Assembly: GCF_016862555.1 (NCBI RefSeq)
Contig: NZ_BONE01000037.1
Coordinates: 17,306 to 81,305, forward strand
Direction of reading: 5' to 3'
DNA length: 64,000 nt
Source: Asanoa siamensis
GTDB lineage: Bacteria > Actinomycetota > Actinomycetes > Mycobacteriales > Micromonosporaceae
Below are positions 36,280 to 44,393 of this stretch, piece by piece. The translations under genes were made by a program, and so were the position numbers. Positions within the stretch are counted from its first letter, which is position 1, and every line of letters starts with the position of its first letter. The notes beneath the pieces are model-generated. The model worked only from the letters and a program-made list of their open reading frames with translations. It did no database searches and was not told the DNA's origin.

Positions 36280-36913
36280 GGCGGCGCTCCAATGTCTCGG
36301 CGAGCCGCCGCAGCCCGCGGAAGGCGGCCATCCGTACCGCGCCGGCGCGCTTGCCCAGCACCTGGCCCGCGCCGGCCGCGTCGAGCCCGACCACGACGCG
36401 CAGCAGCACCGCCTCGGCCTGGTCGCGCGGCAGCGTGGCGATCAGGGCGAGCGCCCGCTCGGTGTCGATCGCGTCGGTGGCCTCGGCCGCGGTGTCGGCC
36501 CGGTCCGCGAGGTCCAGGTCGAGGGCGACCGTCTCCGGACGGCGACGGGTGCGCCGCAGGTGGTCGAGCGCGCGGTGCCGGCCGACGGTCGCACACCAGG
36601 CCCGGAAGCCGGCCAGGTCGCCGGTGAACGAGGGCAGGTCGCGGCAGACCTGCAGCCAGGTCTCCGAGGCGACGTCGTCGGCGTCGGTGCCGACCAGCAC
36701 CCGCAGGTAGCGCAGCAGCCCCGGGTGGACGAGCCGGTAGAGCGCGCGGAACGACTCCTCGTCGCCGGCGAGGGCGCCGGCCAGCGGGTCGCCGACGGGG
36801 GCGCCGGCCAGCGGGTCGCCGTTGGGGACGCCGGCCAGCGGGCCGGCGGCGGGGCGGAGCGGGCCCTCGTCGCCTGGCTCGGGTGGCGAGGGGCGCCGGG
36901 ACGCTACGACCAC
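36272..36913 (-). CDS. ECF-type RNA polymerase sigma factor
   Basis: Regions 2 and 4 of a group-4 sigma are clear: FRALYRLVHPGLLRYLRVLVG with DADDVASETWLQVCRDL and RHRALDHLRRTRRRPE, then LIATLPRDQAEAVLLRVVVGL and GKRAGAVRMAAFRGLRRLAE. The start is uncertain: GTG 36913 is given, but GTGs up to 37099 are in frame and a promoter-like TGTGACATCC lies at 37126-37117. The N-terminal linker contains a ninefold-residue repeat (GDPLAGAPV-like, three copies) not found in ordinary ECF factors. Confidence 0.8.
   Translation of the reverse strand: MVVASRRPSPPEPGDEGPLRPAAGPLAGVPNGDPLAGAPVGDPLAGALAGDEESFRALYRLVHPGLLRYLRVLVGTDADDVASETWLQVCRDLPSFTGDLAGFRAWCATVGRHRALDHLRRTRRRPETVALDLDLADRADTAAEATDAIDTERALALIATLPRDQAEAVLLRVVVGLDAAGAGQVLGKRAGAVRMAAFRGLRRLAETLERRHG
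36774..36854 (-). repeat. three 27-bp tandem repeats in the sigma-factor linker
   Basis: Units at 36774-36800, 36801-36827 and 36828-36854 share a CGCCGGCCAGCGGG core. Each encodes nine residues of the PLAG-type linker, so copy changes keep the frame. Located between the start region and sigma region 2. Confidence 0.8.
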
Positions 36914-37089
36914 GGCATGCCGGTGGAGCGGTCGGACGGCACGGAACGCTCCTCCCCGAGTGGCAGCCGGTCGGATGGTGACGATTCCACCATGCCGGCC
37001 GGCGCACAACCCGGGGTGCCCGGCAGCGCCCCACCGCCGGACTGTCGCGGGTCCGCTCTTCCCGCCCCCGGGCCGTACGCCACCTCCCA

Positions 37090-37126
37090 CGACACTCACA
37101 GCGCCGCCGGGGCGCCGGATGTCACA
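37090..37126 (-). promoter_or_regulatory. promoter-like motif upstream of the second ECF sigma gene
   Basis: On the minus strand TGTGACATCC (37126-37117) is followed by GGCGGCGCTGTG, matching the layout upstream of the sigma gene at 6286. It lies at the end of dhaL. A start at GTG 37090 or 37095 would make a nearly leaderless message; the latter would encode a separate 63-residue product beginning MSWEVAYG. Confidence 0.3.
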
Positions 37127-37742
37127 TCGGGCGGGCGGGGTCCGGCAGCCGGTCGCGGCTGGTCGGGTCGCGGTCGACGGCCAGCGCCCAGAACAGCAGC
37201 GCGATGCCCATCGCGCCGGCGTCCGGGTTGCCGATCGCGCGCTGCCCGACGTACGAGGCCCGGCCCATCCGCGGCGCCAGGTCGGCGGTCGCCCGCGCGT
37301 GGTCGAAGGCCTGGTTGGCGACCATGGTCCAGTCCACCGGCGGCCGCGCCGCGTGCACGTCGTCCAGGGTCGGGCCCAGGCAGTCGAGCATGGTCCGGTC
37401 GCCGACCTTCGCCTCGCCGACCCGGGAGATCGCCGCCGTGCCCGCGTCGAGGCCGTTGATCAGCGCGAGGTCGCCGTCGCCGCCCTGTTCCAGGCTCGCG
37501 CCGACGTCGTTGAAGAGCAGGCCGAGCAGGGGGCCGCTGGTGCCGCCGACCTCGTCCAGGAAGTACGTGGCCGCGGTCTCGAACTCCGTGGCCAGATCGG
37601 CGTCGGTCGGGATGCGGGACACCGCGCCGCGCAGCCCCTCGCGCAGGTTGTCGCCGTAGTCGCCGTCGCCCGCCGCCTGGTCGAGCCGGGTCAGCTCGCC
37701 GTACGCCTGCTCGGCGGCCTCCAGGTACAGCTTCATCAACAT
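37122..37742 (-). CDS. dhaL: dihydroxyacetone kinase subunit DhaL
   Basis: 206 residues, the nucleotide-binding DAK2 subunit of dihydroxyacetone kinase. Motifs: LDQAAGDGDYGDNLREG (Mg/ADP-binding Asp cluster), GGTSGPLLG, and GRASYVGQRAIGNPDAGA near the end. In PTS-type kinases DhaL-bound ADP is re-phosphorylated by DhaM; in ATP-dependent enzymes the domain is fused to DhaK. Here it is a separate gene 7 bases after dhaK. ATG 37742 or 37736. No dhaM is adjacent. Confidence 0.9.
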   Translation of the reverse strand: MLMKLYLEAAEQAYGELTRLDQAAGDGDYGDNLREGLRGAVSRIPTDADLATEFETAATYFLDEVGGTSGPLLGLLFNDVGASLEQGGDGDLALINGLDAGTAAISRVGEAKVGDRTMLDCLGPTLDDVHAARPPVDWTMVANQAFDHARATADLAPRMGRASYVGQRAIGNPDAGAMGIALLFWALAVDRDPTSRDRLPDPARPM

Positions 37743-37749
37743 GGCGACC

Positions 37750-38766
37750 TCATTTCCGCAGCCCGGCGGTCCAGGCGGGCGCGTCGAACAGCGCGGTCCA
37801 ACCGCCGGTGGGGTGCGCCTCGACCGACGGCTCCAGCATCGTGATCGTGATGGAGAAACCCTTCATGTCCAGAGCCGGCGTGTACGGCCCGACGAGGCTG
37901 CGCTCCACGGCGATGTCCCGGGCCGCCAGCGCGTCGACGGCCTCCGCGAACACGTTGTAGAGCTCGATGTAGGTGGTCCCGCCGAGACCGTTGACGAACA
38001 GGAACACCGACCGGCCGCCGGGCAGGTGGGTGACCACGTCGTCGACCATCCGGGCGACGAGCTCCTCGAGCGGCGGGCGGTCGATGGTGTGCTGGGCGCG
38101 CTCGCCGTGGATGCCGACGCCGTACTCGAGCTCGCCGGGCCCCAGGTCGAAGCCCGGCCGGCCGGTGACCGGCGAGGTCTGGGCGAGCGAGGCGACCGCG
38201 ATGCTGCGCGACCGGCCGACGACCGTCTCGCCGATAGCGACCAGCTCGTCGAGCCCGGCCCCACGATCGGCGGCGGCGCCGAGGAGCTTCTCGGTGAGCA
38301 CGGTCGCCCCGGTCCCGCGGCGCCCGGTCGCGGTCTGCTGACTCTCGGTGGCGACGTCGTCGTCGACGAGCACGCGGGCGACGGGGATGCCGTCGTGCCG
38401 CAGCCGCTCGGCCGCGATGCCGAAGTTGATCCGGTCACCGGTGTAGTTCTTGACGATGTGCAGCACTCCCGCCGGCCCGGCGGCGGCGCGGCTCCCTTCG
38501 TACACCTGGCGGTTGTGGGGTGAGGCGAACACCCGCCCGGGCGCGGCGGCGTCGAGCATCCCGCGGCCGACGAGTCCGACGTGCATGGGCTCGTGACCGG
38601 AGCCGCCGCCGGAGAGCAACCCGACCTGCCGCCGCGGATCGCGGTCGATCGACCGGACGAAGACGGGATCGGTGGACAGCTCCACGACGTCGGCATGATC
38701 ACGCGCGAACCCCAACAGGGCCCGGTCCACGTACTCGGTCTTGGAGGCGTAGAAGGGTTCCGCCAT
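37750..38766 (-). CDS. dhaK: dihydroxyacetone kinase subunit DhaK
   Basis: 338 residues, the substrate-binding DAK1 subunit. LSGGGSGHEPMHVGLVG is the dihydroxyacetone phosphate loop; the covalent substrate-binding His is His220 in GVGIHGERA; KNYTGDRINF is also characteristic. Converts dihydroxyacetone to dihydroxyacetone phosphate with DhaL. ATG 38766 gives the family-usual start. First gene of a dhaK-dhaL operon; the phosphoryl donor subunit must be encoded elsewhere or be replaced. Confidence 0.92.
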   Translation of the reverse strand: MAEPFYASKTEYVDRALLGFARDHADVVELSTDPVFVRSIDRDPRRQVGLLSGGGSGHEPMHVGLVGRGMLDAAAPGRVFASPHNRQVYEGSRAAAGPAGVLHIVKNYTGDRINFGIAAERLRHDGIPVARVLVDDDVATESQQTATGRRGTGATVLTEKLLGAAADRGAGLDELVAIGETVVGRSRSIAVASLAQTSPVTGRPGFDLGPGELEYGVGIHGERAQHTIDRPPLEELVARMVDDVVTHLPGGRSVFLFVNGLGGTTYIELYNVFAEAVDALAARDIAVERSLVGPYTPALDMKGFSITITMLEPSVEAHPTGGWTALFDAPAWTAGLRK

Positions 38767-39035
38767 GGGATGTCTCGATTCCTGGTCGGGGCCCGTGCTC
38801 CCCTCATCATGCGACGGCACGGACCGCCGGTCGGCGCGATCGTCGCGCCGGCGCGGTGATCTTCGGCGACAAACCTCGCAGGAGGGCAGCGGCGTACGCA
38901 GCCGTCCCAGCACCGCGTCCCGGCTCGCCTGACTGGTCCTTTCACTCGTGGTCGGGGTGTCCGTTCAGCTGACCCCCTGACCGTCAGCGCAACACCCGAT
39001 CCCGCCGACGGGACTCCCTTGGCACGATCGTGGCC

Positions 39036-39245
39036 ATGCTGAACTGGACGCCTGACATCGGACTCCTCAAAGCGTTGATCGCCATGAACGACGGCCGCAC
39101 CGACGTCGTGCTCACCCCACCCGACCAGAAGGTCGTGGCGTGGGCGGACCAGCAGGGCTACAAGGTGGCCCTCGTCGCGGGCGTCTGCGAGATCAGACCG
39201 GGCGAAACCACAGTGGACGCCCGGCCGATCCCGCTCCCGTCCTGA
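39036..39245 (+). CDS. short hypothetical protein (69 aa)
   Basis: Opens MLNWTPDIGLLKALIAMNDG and ends VDARPIPLPS. One short amphipathic or hydrophobic segment (VALVAGVCEI) and no known motif. Third-position GC is high, consistent with coding. No clear ribosome site before ATG 39036; GTG 39030 is also in frame. It lies alone in the 530-base gap between dhaK and padR. Confidence 0.45.
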   Translation: MLNWTPDIGLLKALIAMNDGRTDVVLTPPDQKVVAWADQQGYKVALVAGVCEIRPGETTVDARPIPLPS

Positions 39246-39267
39246 GACCGCCGGCCGACTAACCCGC

Positions 39268-39288
39268 GCGTATACCCTCAGCGTATAC
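39268..39288. promoter_or_regulatory. GCGTATAC direct repeats before the PadR gene (probable operator)
   Basis: GCGTATAC at 39268-39275 and 39281-39288, 13 bases apart, 22 bases upstream of the PadR ATG. GTATAC is itself palindromic and also forms the 12-base palindrome at 34713. PadR repressors usually bind such AT-rich palindromic sites over their own promoter. Confidence 0.5.
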
Positions 39289-39309
39289 GCGTGGTGTATG
39301 GTCCTTCGC

Positions 39310-39831
39310 ATGAGCGTTCCTCTGACCCTGCTCGGGCTGCTCGAGCGCGAGCCCAGCCACGGCTACGACCTCAAGCGCGACTACGACGCCTTCTTCGGCC
39401 GGGGCAGGCCGCTGCCGTTCGGGCAGGTCTACGCCACGCTCGGCAGGCTCGCCCGTGACGGCAAGGTGGTCATCGCCGTCGAGCCCGGTGACGGGCCCGA
39501 GCGCAAGCGCTACGTCATCACCGAGAGCGGGGCGTCCGAGGTCAACGCCTGGCTGGTCGAGCCGCTCGAGCCCGAGCCGCACCTGCAGACCGTGCTGTTC
39601 GCCAAGGTGGTGCTGGCGCTGATGCTCGGCCGCCCGGCCGAGGACTATCTCGACACCCAGCGCCGCGCCCACCTCGCCCGCATGCGCGAGCTGACCGAGG
39701 TCAAGCGCGGCGGCAACCTGGTCGACGCCCTGCTCGCCGACCACGGCCTGTTCCACCTCGAGGCCGACCTGCGCTGGATCGACACGACCGTCGCGCGGCT
39801 CGACGGGCTGGCCAAGGCGGTGGCCCGATGA
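39310..39831 (+). CDS. PadR-family transcriptional regulator
   Basis: 173 residues. N-terminal PadR winged helix: LTLLGLLEREPSHGYDLKRDY, then PFGQVYATLGRLARDGKV and the wing ERKRYVITESG. C-terminal helix for dimerisation (about 90-170, Vir_C-like). ATG 39310 is preferred to ATG 39298 because the family starts there. The stop overlaps the ABC ATPase start by 4 bases, so it probably represses its own ABC-transporter operon in response to an exported compound. Confidence 0.88.
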   Translation: MSVPLTLLGLLEREPSHGYDLKRDYDAFFGRGRPLPFGQVYATLGRLARDGKVVIAVEPGDGPERKRYVITESGASEVNAWLVEPLEPEPHLQTVLFAKVVLALMLGRPAEDYLDTQRRAHLARMRELTEVKRGGNLVDALLADHGLFHLEADLRWIDTTVARLDGLAKAVAR

Positions 39832-40493
39832 TCGAGGCGCGCGACGTCACGCTCTCGTTCGGCGAGACCCCGGCCCTGCGCGGTGCCACGCTCACCGTCG
39901 CCGAAGGGGAGATCCTGGCCGTGATGGGCCCGAGCGGCTCCGGCAAGTCGACGCTGCTGCACTGCCTCGCCGGCATCCTCGTGCCCGACACCGGCGAGAT
40001 CCACTTCGCCGGGCAGCGGATCGACACGCTCGACGAGGGCGCCCGCAGCGCGCTGCGCCGCGACCGGTTCGGGTTCGTCTTCCAGTTCGGCCAGCTCGTC
40101 CCGGAGCTGACCGCCGTCGAGAACGTCGCGCTGCCGTTGCTGCTGGCCGGCACCCGCAGGCGGACGGCGGTGGCCGAGGCGGCCTCCTGGTTCGCCCGCC
40201 TCGACCTCGACGGCCTGCAGGGGCGCCGCTCGGGCGAGCTCTCCGGCGGCCAGGCCCAGCGGGTCGCGCTGGCCCGCGGGCTGGTCGCCAAGCCGCGGGT
40301 GCTGTTCGCCGACGAGCCGACCGGCTCGCTCGACTCGCTCACCGGCGAGCACGTGATGGACCTGCTGGTGGGCGCGGCCCGCGAGCAGGGCACGACGGTC
40401 GTGGTGGTCACCCACGAGGCCCGGGTCGCCGCGTACGCCGATCGCGAGGTCATCGTCCGCGACGGCACGGTGACGACGGCGGTGCTGGCGTGA
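39828..40493 (+). CDS. ABC transporter ATP-binding protein (MacB/LolD type)
   Basis: 221 residues. Walker A GPSGSGKST, Q-loop FVFQFGQLVPELTAVENV, signature LSGGQAQRVALARGL, Walker B VLFADEPTGSLD, H-loop VVVTHEARVAAYAD. This is the MacB/LolD/FtsE class that works with FtsX-type permeases, here the next gene. Such mechanotransmission systems move lipoproteins, antimicrobial peptides or act in resistance. Its TGA overlaps a GTG within the duplicated junction sequence. Confidence 0.9.
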   Translation: MIEARDVTLSFGETPALRGATLTVAEGEILAVMGPSGSGKSTLLHCLAGILVPDTGEIHFAGQRIDTLDEGARSALRRDRFGFVFQFGQLVPELTAVENVALPLLLAGTRRRTAVAEAASWFARLDLDGLQGRRSGELSGGQAQRVALARGLVAKPRVLFADEPTGSLDSLTGEHVMDLLVGAAREQGTTVVVVTHEARVAAYADREVIVRDGTVTTAVLA

Positions 40494-40543
40494 TCGGGCT
40501 CGGCCTGCACCTTGGAGTGCTGGCGTGATCGGGCTCGGCCTGC
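40482..40543 (+). repeat. 27-bp direct repeat from a 35-bp junction duplication
   Basis: Identical 27-base copies at 40482-40508 and 40517-40543, separated by 8 bases, span the end of the ATPase gene and the start of the permease. Each copy contains GCGTGATCGGGCTCGGCCTG, i.e. stop and start overlapping as GTGA. The first copy leaves a 12-codon mini-frame (MIGLGLHLGVLA) that ends at the GTGA of the real permease start. Confidence 0.9.
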
Positions 40544-42759
40544 GGCTGGCCGTCGCCGGCGGGCGCGAGGCGGCCGTCCGCCTGGTCGTCGTCGCCGCGG
40601 CGGTCGCGCTCGGCACTGGCCTGCTGCTCGCCACCCTCGCCGGCATCAACGCCACCAAGAGCCAGAGCCTGCGGTACGCGTGGCTCAACAGCGCCCTCTC
40701 CGAGGCGACCACCGCCGCGCGGCCGGGCGTCGACCCGGTCTGGTGGCTGGGCCGGGAGGACTACTTCCGCGGCGCCGAGATGCTCCGGCTCGACATCGCC
40801 GCCACCGGGCCGGCCGCGCCCGTGCCGCCCGGCCTGCCCGCGGTGCCCGGGCCGGGGGAGTTCTACGCCTCGCCGGCCCTGCACGACCTGCTGCGCACCG
40901 TGCCCGCCGCCGAGTTGGGCGACCGGTTCCCGGGCCGGGAGGTCGGTCTGATCGGCGACGCGGCCCTGCCCTCGCCCGACACGCTGTTCGCCGTCGTCGG
41001 ACAGGCGCCCGACGTGCTGGCCGCGCAACCGTCCGCCACGAAGGTCAGCGGGTTCCTCGGCGGCGGCGAGGCCACCTGCTCGCGGTGCATCGTCGGGCTC
41101 AACGACACGATGCTCACCGTCTCGCTCTCGGTCGTCGCGACCGCGCTGATCTTCCCGGTGCTCATCTTCATCGGCACTGCCACGCGGCTCTCGGCCGCCC
41201 GCCGCGAGCAGCGGTTCGCCGCGATGCGGTTGATCGGCGCCACGCCCCGGCAGGTGTCGGTGCTGGCCACCGTCGAGTCGATCGCCGCCGCGGCCGCCGG
41301 CGCCGTGCTCGGCTTCGGGGTCTTCTCCGCCGTCCGGCCGGGGTTGGCCGCGATCCCGTTCACGGGTGCGACGTTCTTCCCGAGCGACCTCACGCTCACC
41401 TGGGTCGACGCGCTCGCGGTCCTGGTCGGCATCCCGGTCGGCGCGGCGGTCGCGGCCCGGCTCGCGCTGCGCCGGGTGCGGATCTCGCCGCTCGGTGTCA
41501 CCCGCCGCGTCACCCCGAAGCCGCCCCGGGCCTGGCGGCTGATCCCGCTGGCCGCGGGCATCGCCGAGCTCGCGTACTTCGTCGGGCGCAAGCCGGCCAC
41601 CACCGACGGCCAGACGTACGCCTATCTGGCCGGCGCCGCCCTGATGCTGATCGGCCTGGTCCTGGCGGGGCCGTGGCTGACCATGCGGACGGCGCGGCTC
41701 GTGGCCGACCACGCGCAGCGCCCCGCCGCGCTGATCGCCGGCCGCCGCCTCGCCGACGACCCGAAGGCGGCCTTCCGCGCGGTCAGCGGCCTGGTCGTCG
41801 CGCTGTTCGTGATGACCGCCGCCAGCGGAGCGATCACCGCGTACGTCGCGGAGCGCGCCCGGCCGGCCGCCGGCTCGGTCGAGGCCACCTCGCTGTCGGC
41901 GACGTTCTGGCCGGAGGACATCGTGCCCGGCGCGCCCTCGCCGTCCGTCTCGGACATCCCGGCGGGCCTGGCCGAGCTTCCCGGAGTGCGGGCGGTCATC
42001 CCGATCAAGGAGAACGACCGGAGCGTCGCCTTCGACTCCACGAACCCGCAGGGCCCCGGCCTGATCTCCTGCGCCGACCTCGCCCGTACGCCCGAATATG
42101 GCGCGTGCCCGCCCGGCGCGCGCACGGTGGCGGTCTGGAGCGACCTGATCGGTCCCCGCGACCCGGGGGTGTCGCCGGAGGAGCGGGTCTGGCCGGCGTC
42201 GTCGGCGACCGACCTCGACGCCCGGCGCCTGCTCGCGGTCGTCGTCGCGACCGACGGATCCGACACCGCCAAGGAACGCGCGCGTACGGTGCTCGCCACG
42301 ATGGACCCGTGGGGCCGCTACCCGGCGACGGAGGCGGAGTTCGAGGCCGACTCGGCCCGCACGCTGGTGCAGTTCCAGCGCTTGGCCGACGTGGTGATCC
42401 TGGCCAGCCTGCCGATCGCCGGCTGCAGCCTGGCGGTCAGCGTGATCGCGGGCCTGACCGACCGCAAGCGCCCGTTCAGCGTGCTGCGCCTGACCGGCGT
42501 CCGGATCCGGATGCTGCGGGCGGTGGTCGCCCTCGAGACGGCGGTGCCACTGCTGGTCGTGGCCGCGGTCGCGATCGGCGCGGGCCTCCTCGCGGCGGCG
42601 CTGTTCCTGCGGGCACAGCTCGACTACCCGCTGCACGGCCTGGGCGCGGGCTACTACGCCATGGTGGGCGGCGGCCTGGTGGCGTCACTCGCGATCATCG
42701 CGGCCACCCTGCCGCTGCTGCGCCGGATCACCGGCCCGGAGACGGCCCGCAACGAATAG
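40525..42759 (+). CDS. FtsX-type ABC transporter permease
   Basis: 744 residues. Helix 1 at about 17-37, a large extracytoplasmic region, then a three-helix FtsX core (about 200-330), a second membrane block near 350-450, and a second FtsX-like triple near 620-735 (GCSLAVSVIAGLTDRKRPFSVLRLTGVRIRML). ARREQRFAAMRLIGATPRQV and DRKRPFSVLRLTG are the two coupling segments. Duplicated FtsX halves in one chain are usual for this class. GTG start in the second copy of the junction repeat. Partner of the preceding ATPase. Confidence 0.87.
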   Translation: MIGLGLRLAVAGGREAAVRLVVVAAAVALGTGLLLATLAGINATKSQSLRYAWLNSALSEATTAARPGVDPVWWLGREDYFRGAEMLRLDIAATGPAAPVPPGLPAVPGPGEFYASPALHDLLRTVPAAELGDRFPGREVGLIGDAALPSPDTLFAVVGQAPDVLAAQPSATKVSGFLGGGEATCSRCIVGLNDTMLTVSLSVVATALIFPVLIFIGTATRLSAARREQRFAAMRLIGATPRQVSVLATVESIAAAAAGAVLGFGVFSAVRPGLAAIPFTGATFFPSDLTLTWVDALAVLVGIPVGAAVAARLALRRVRISPLGVTRRVTPKPPRAWRLIPLAAGIAELAYFVGRKPATTDGQTYAYLAGAALMLIGLVLAGPWLTMRTARLVADHAQRPAALIAGRRLADDPKAAFRAVSGLVVALFVMTAASGAITAYVAERARPAAGSVEATSLSATFWPEDIVPGAPSPSVSDIPAGLAELPGVRAVIPIKENDRSVAFDSTNPQGPGLISCADLARTPEYGACPPGARTVAVWSDLIGPRDPGVSPEERVWPASSATDLDARRLLAVVVATDGSDTAKERARTVLATMDPWGRYPATEAEFEADSARTLVQFQRLADVVILASLPIAGCSLAVSVIAGLTDRKRPFSVLRLTGVRIRMLRAVVALETAVPLLVVAAVAIGAGLLAAALFLRAQLDYPLHGLGAGYYAMVGGGLVASLAIIAATLPLLRRITGPETARNE

Positions 42760-42776
42760 GCGGGCAAAATGGGCGG

Positions 42777-43541
42777 GTGATCATCCTGATGCACAGCTCG
42801 AAGACGATGCGGCCGCCCAGCGCCGGGCATCGCCCGACCGGGGCTCCCGTGCTGCTCGATCGGGCCCGGGAGTTGGTCGACGAGGTGCGGGCGCTGCCGC
42901 GGGCGCAGGTGGCCAAGATCATGAGTGTGTCGCCCGACCTCGCCGACAGGACCAGGCAGCAGTTCGCGCAGTGGAGCACCGACCCCGACGTGCAGGCGCC
43001 CGCGGCCGAGTCGTTCGTCGGTGACATCTACAGCGGGCTCCAGGTCGACACGTTCACCGCCGCCCAGCGGCGCTACGCCGATGCCCATCTGCGCATCCTG
43101 TCCGGGCTCTACGGGATCCTGCGCCCGTTCGACGGCATCCTCCCGTACCGGCTCGAAATGGGCTACAAGCTGCCGAGCGGCAACCTCTACCAGTTCTGGG
43201 GCCGGGCGATCGCCGACCAACTGCCGGACCGCGGCCCGATCGTCAACCTGGCGGCGGCCGAATACAGCAGGACCGTGACGAAGTACGTGGACCCCGCGCG
43301 GATCGTCACGCCGAAGTTCCTCACCGTCGACGAGAAGTCCGGCCGCCCGAAGTTCGTCACCGTGCACGCGAAGATCGCTCGCGGTGCGTTCGCCCGCTGG
43401 CTCGTCACCAGCAAGGCCAAGGACCTGCGGGAGTTCACCGACATCGGCTACCGGCACGAGCCCGCGCACGGCACTGAACGCGAGCCCGCCTTCGTCTGCG
43501 CGGAGTTCGGTGGCAAGGGCCTGTCCATCCGACTGACCTGA
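42777..43541 (+). CDS. yaaA: YaaA-family peroxide stress protein
   Basis: 254 residues of the YaaA (DUF328/UPF0246) family, in E. coli a DNA-binding protein that limits oxidative damage by lowering free iron. Hallmarks: HSSKTM near the start, VGDIYSGLQVDTFTAAQRRYADAHLRILSGLYGILRPFDGI, and PYRLEMGYKLPSG. The C-terminus ends GGKGLSIRLT. GTG 42777 is immediately before ILMHSSKTM. A 27-base near copy of its tail recurs after the next gene. Confidence 0.9.
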   Translation: MIILMHSSKTMRPPSAGHRPTGAPVLLDRARELVDEVRALPRAQVAKIMSVSPDLADRTRQQFAQWSTDPDVQAPAAESFVGDIYSGLQVDTFTAAQRRYADAHLRILSGLYGILRPFDGILPYRLEMGYKLPSGNLYQFWGRAIADQLPDRGPIVNLAAAEYSRTVTKYVDPARIVTPKFLTVDEKSGRPKFVTVHAKIARGAFARWLVTSKAKDLREFTDIGYRHEPAHGTEREPAFVCAEFGGKGLSIRLT

Positions 43542-43556
43542 TCGGAGAATTGCCCG

Positions 43557-44279
43557 ATGAGCGCGCGATTCGAAGAGCTGGCCTGGCGTGCGACGCCGAT
43601 GGGGGAGATCAGCCTGCGGCGGCGGCTGGACCCGACCGTCGACGCCGACGTCTACGAGGTCAAGCTCGGCGACGAGTTCCTCATGTCGAGCCTGTTCACC
43701 GTCGCCGAGATCGAGTTGGCCCGGTTGGGGCTCGCCGAGGTGTCCGGCGACGGGCTCGACGTGGTCGTCGGCGGGCTCGGGCTCGGCTACACCGCCCGCA
43801 CGGTGCTCGAGGACGACCGGGTGCGCTCGCTGATCGTCGTCGACGCCATCGAGGACGTCATCGCCTGGCATCGGGGCGGGCTGCTGCCGTTCGCCGAGAC
43901 CGTGGTCTCCGACCCGCGCAGCCGGCTGGCGCACGGCGACTTCTTCGCGCGCAGCGCCGCGGGCGACCTCGACCCGGAGAGGCCGGGCTCGCGGTTCCAC
44001 GCCGTCCTCGTCGACATCGACCACAGCCCGCGTCACCTTTTGCATCCCAGCCATGCCGCCTTCTACACGCCGGACGGGCTGCGGCGGCTGGCCGACCAGC
44101 TGCATCCCGGCGGCGTGTTCGGGCTGTGGTCCAACGACCCGCCCGAGGACGCGTTCACGACGACGTTGGCCGACGTCTTCGTCGACGTCCGCGCGGACGT
44201 CGTCGCGTTCGACAACCCCCTGCAGCGCCGCACCTCGACCAACACGGTCTACCTCGGTCGCCGCCGGTTCGCGGAATGA
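43557..44279 (+). CDS. spermidine synthase-like protein
   Basis: 240 residues with a class-I methyltransferase fold: VVVGGLGLGYTARTVLED is the nucleotide-binding glycine loop and LIVVDAIEDVIAWHR follows the spermidine-synthase pattern. The aminopropyl-transfer Asp/Tyr segment is replaced by LVDIDHSPRHLLHPSHAAFYT, so true polyamine synthesis is doubtful; many actinobacterial relatives are unassigned. Starts 15 bases after yaaA and is probably co-transcribed. Confidence 0.75.
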   Translation: MSARFEELAWRATPMGEISLRRRLDPTVDADVYEVKLGDEFLMSSLFTVAEIELARLGLAEVSGDGLDVVVGGLGLGYTARTVLEDDRVRSLIVVDAIEDVIAWHRGGLLPFAETVVSDPRSRLAHGDFFARSAAGDLDPERPGSRFHAVLVDIDHSPRHLLHPSHAAFYTPDGLRRLADQLHPGGVFGLWSNDPPEDAFTTTLADVFVDVRADVVAFDNPLQRRTSTNTVYLGRRRFAE

Positions 44280-44282
44280 GCC

Positions 44283-44309
44283 AGGGCCTGTCCATCCGGC
44301 TGGCCTGAC
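44283..44309 (+). repeat. near copy of the yaaA 3' end
   Basis: Matches 43516-43542 at 24 of 27 positions, including the codons for GLSIRL and the stop. It lies directly after the spermidine-synthase-like stop and encodes nothing complete. All three differences are transitions. Confidence 0.75.
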
Positions 44310-44393
44310 CATTTCCCCGGGATATTCCTCGGGGTCCGGTTCCGGGCCGGCCCCTGAGGTGTGGCCGGGTGCGGCGGAGCAGGATCTCGGGGT

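Noticed and set aside
36904..37095. 63-residue minus-strand frame starting MSWEVAYG as a separate gene
   Set aside because: It overlaps the sigma-factor leader, has no recognisable family, and its latter half shows poor codon bias; kept only as a note in the promoter entry.
40490..40528. 12-codon frame MIGLGLHLGVLA as a real small gene
   Set aside because: It is a by-product of the 35-bp duplication at the junction.
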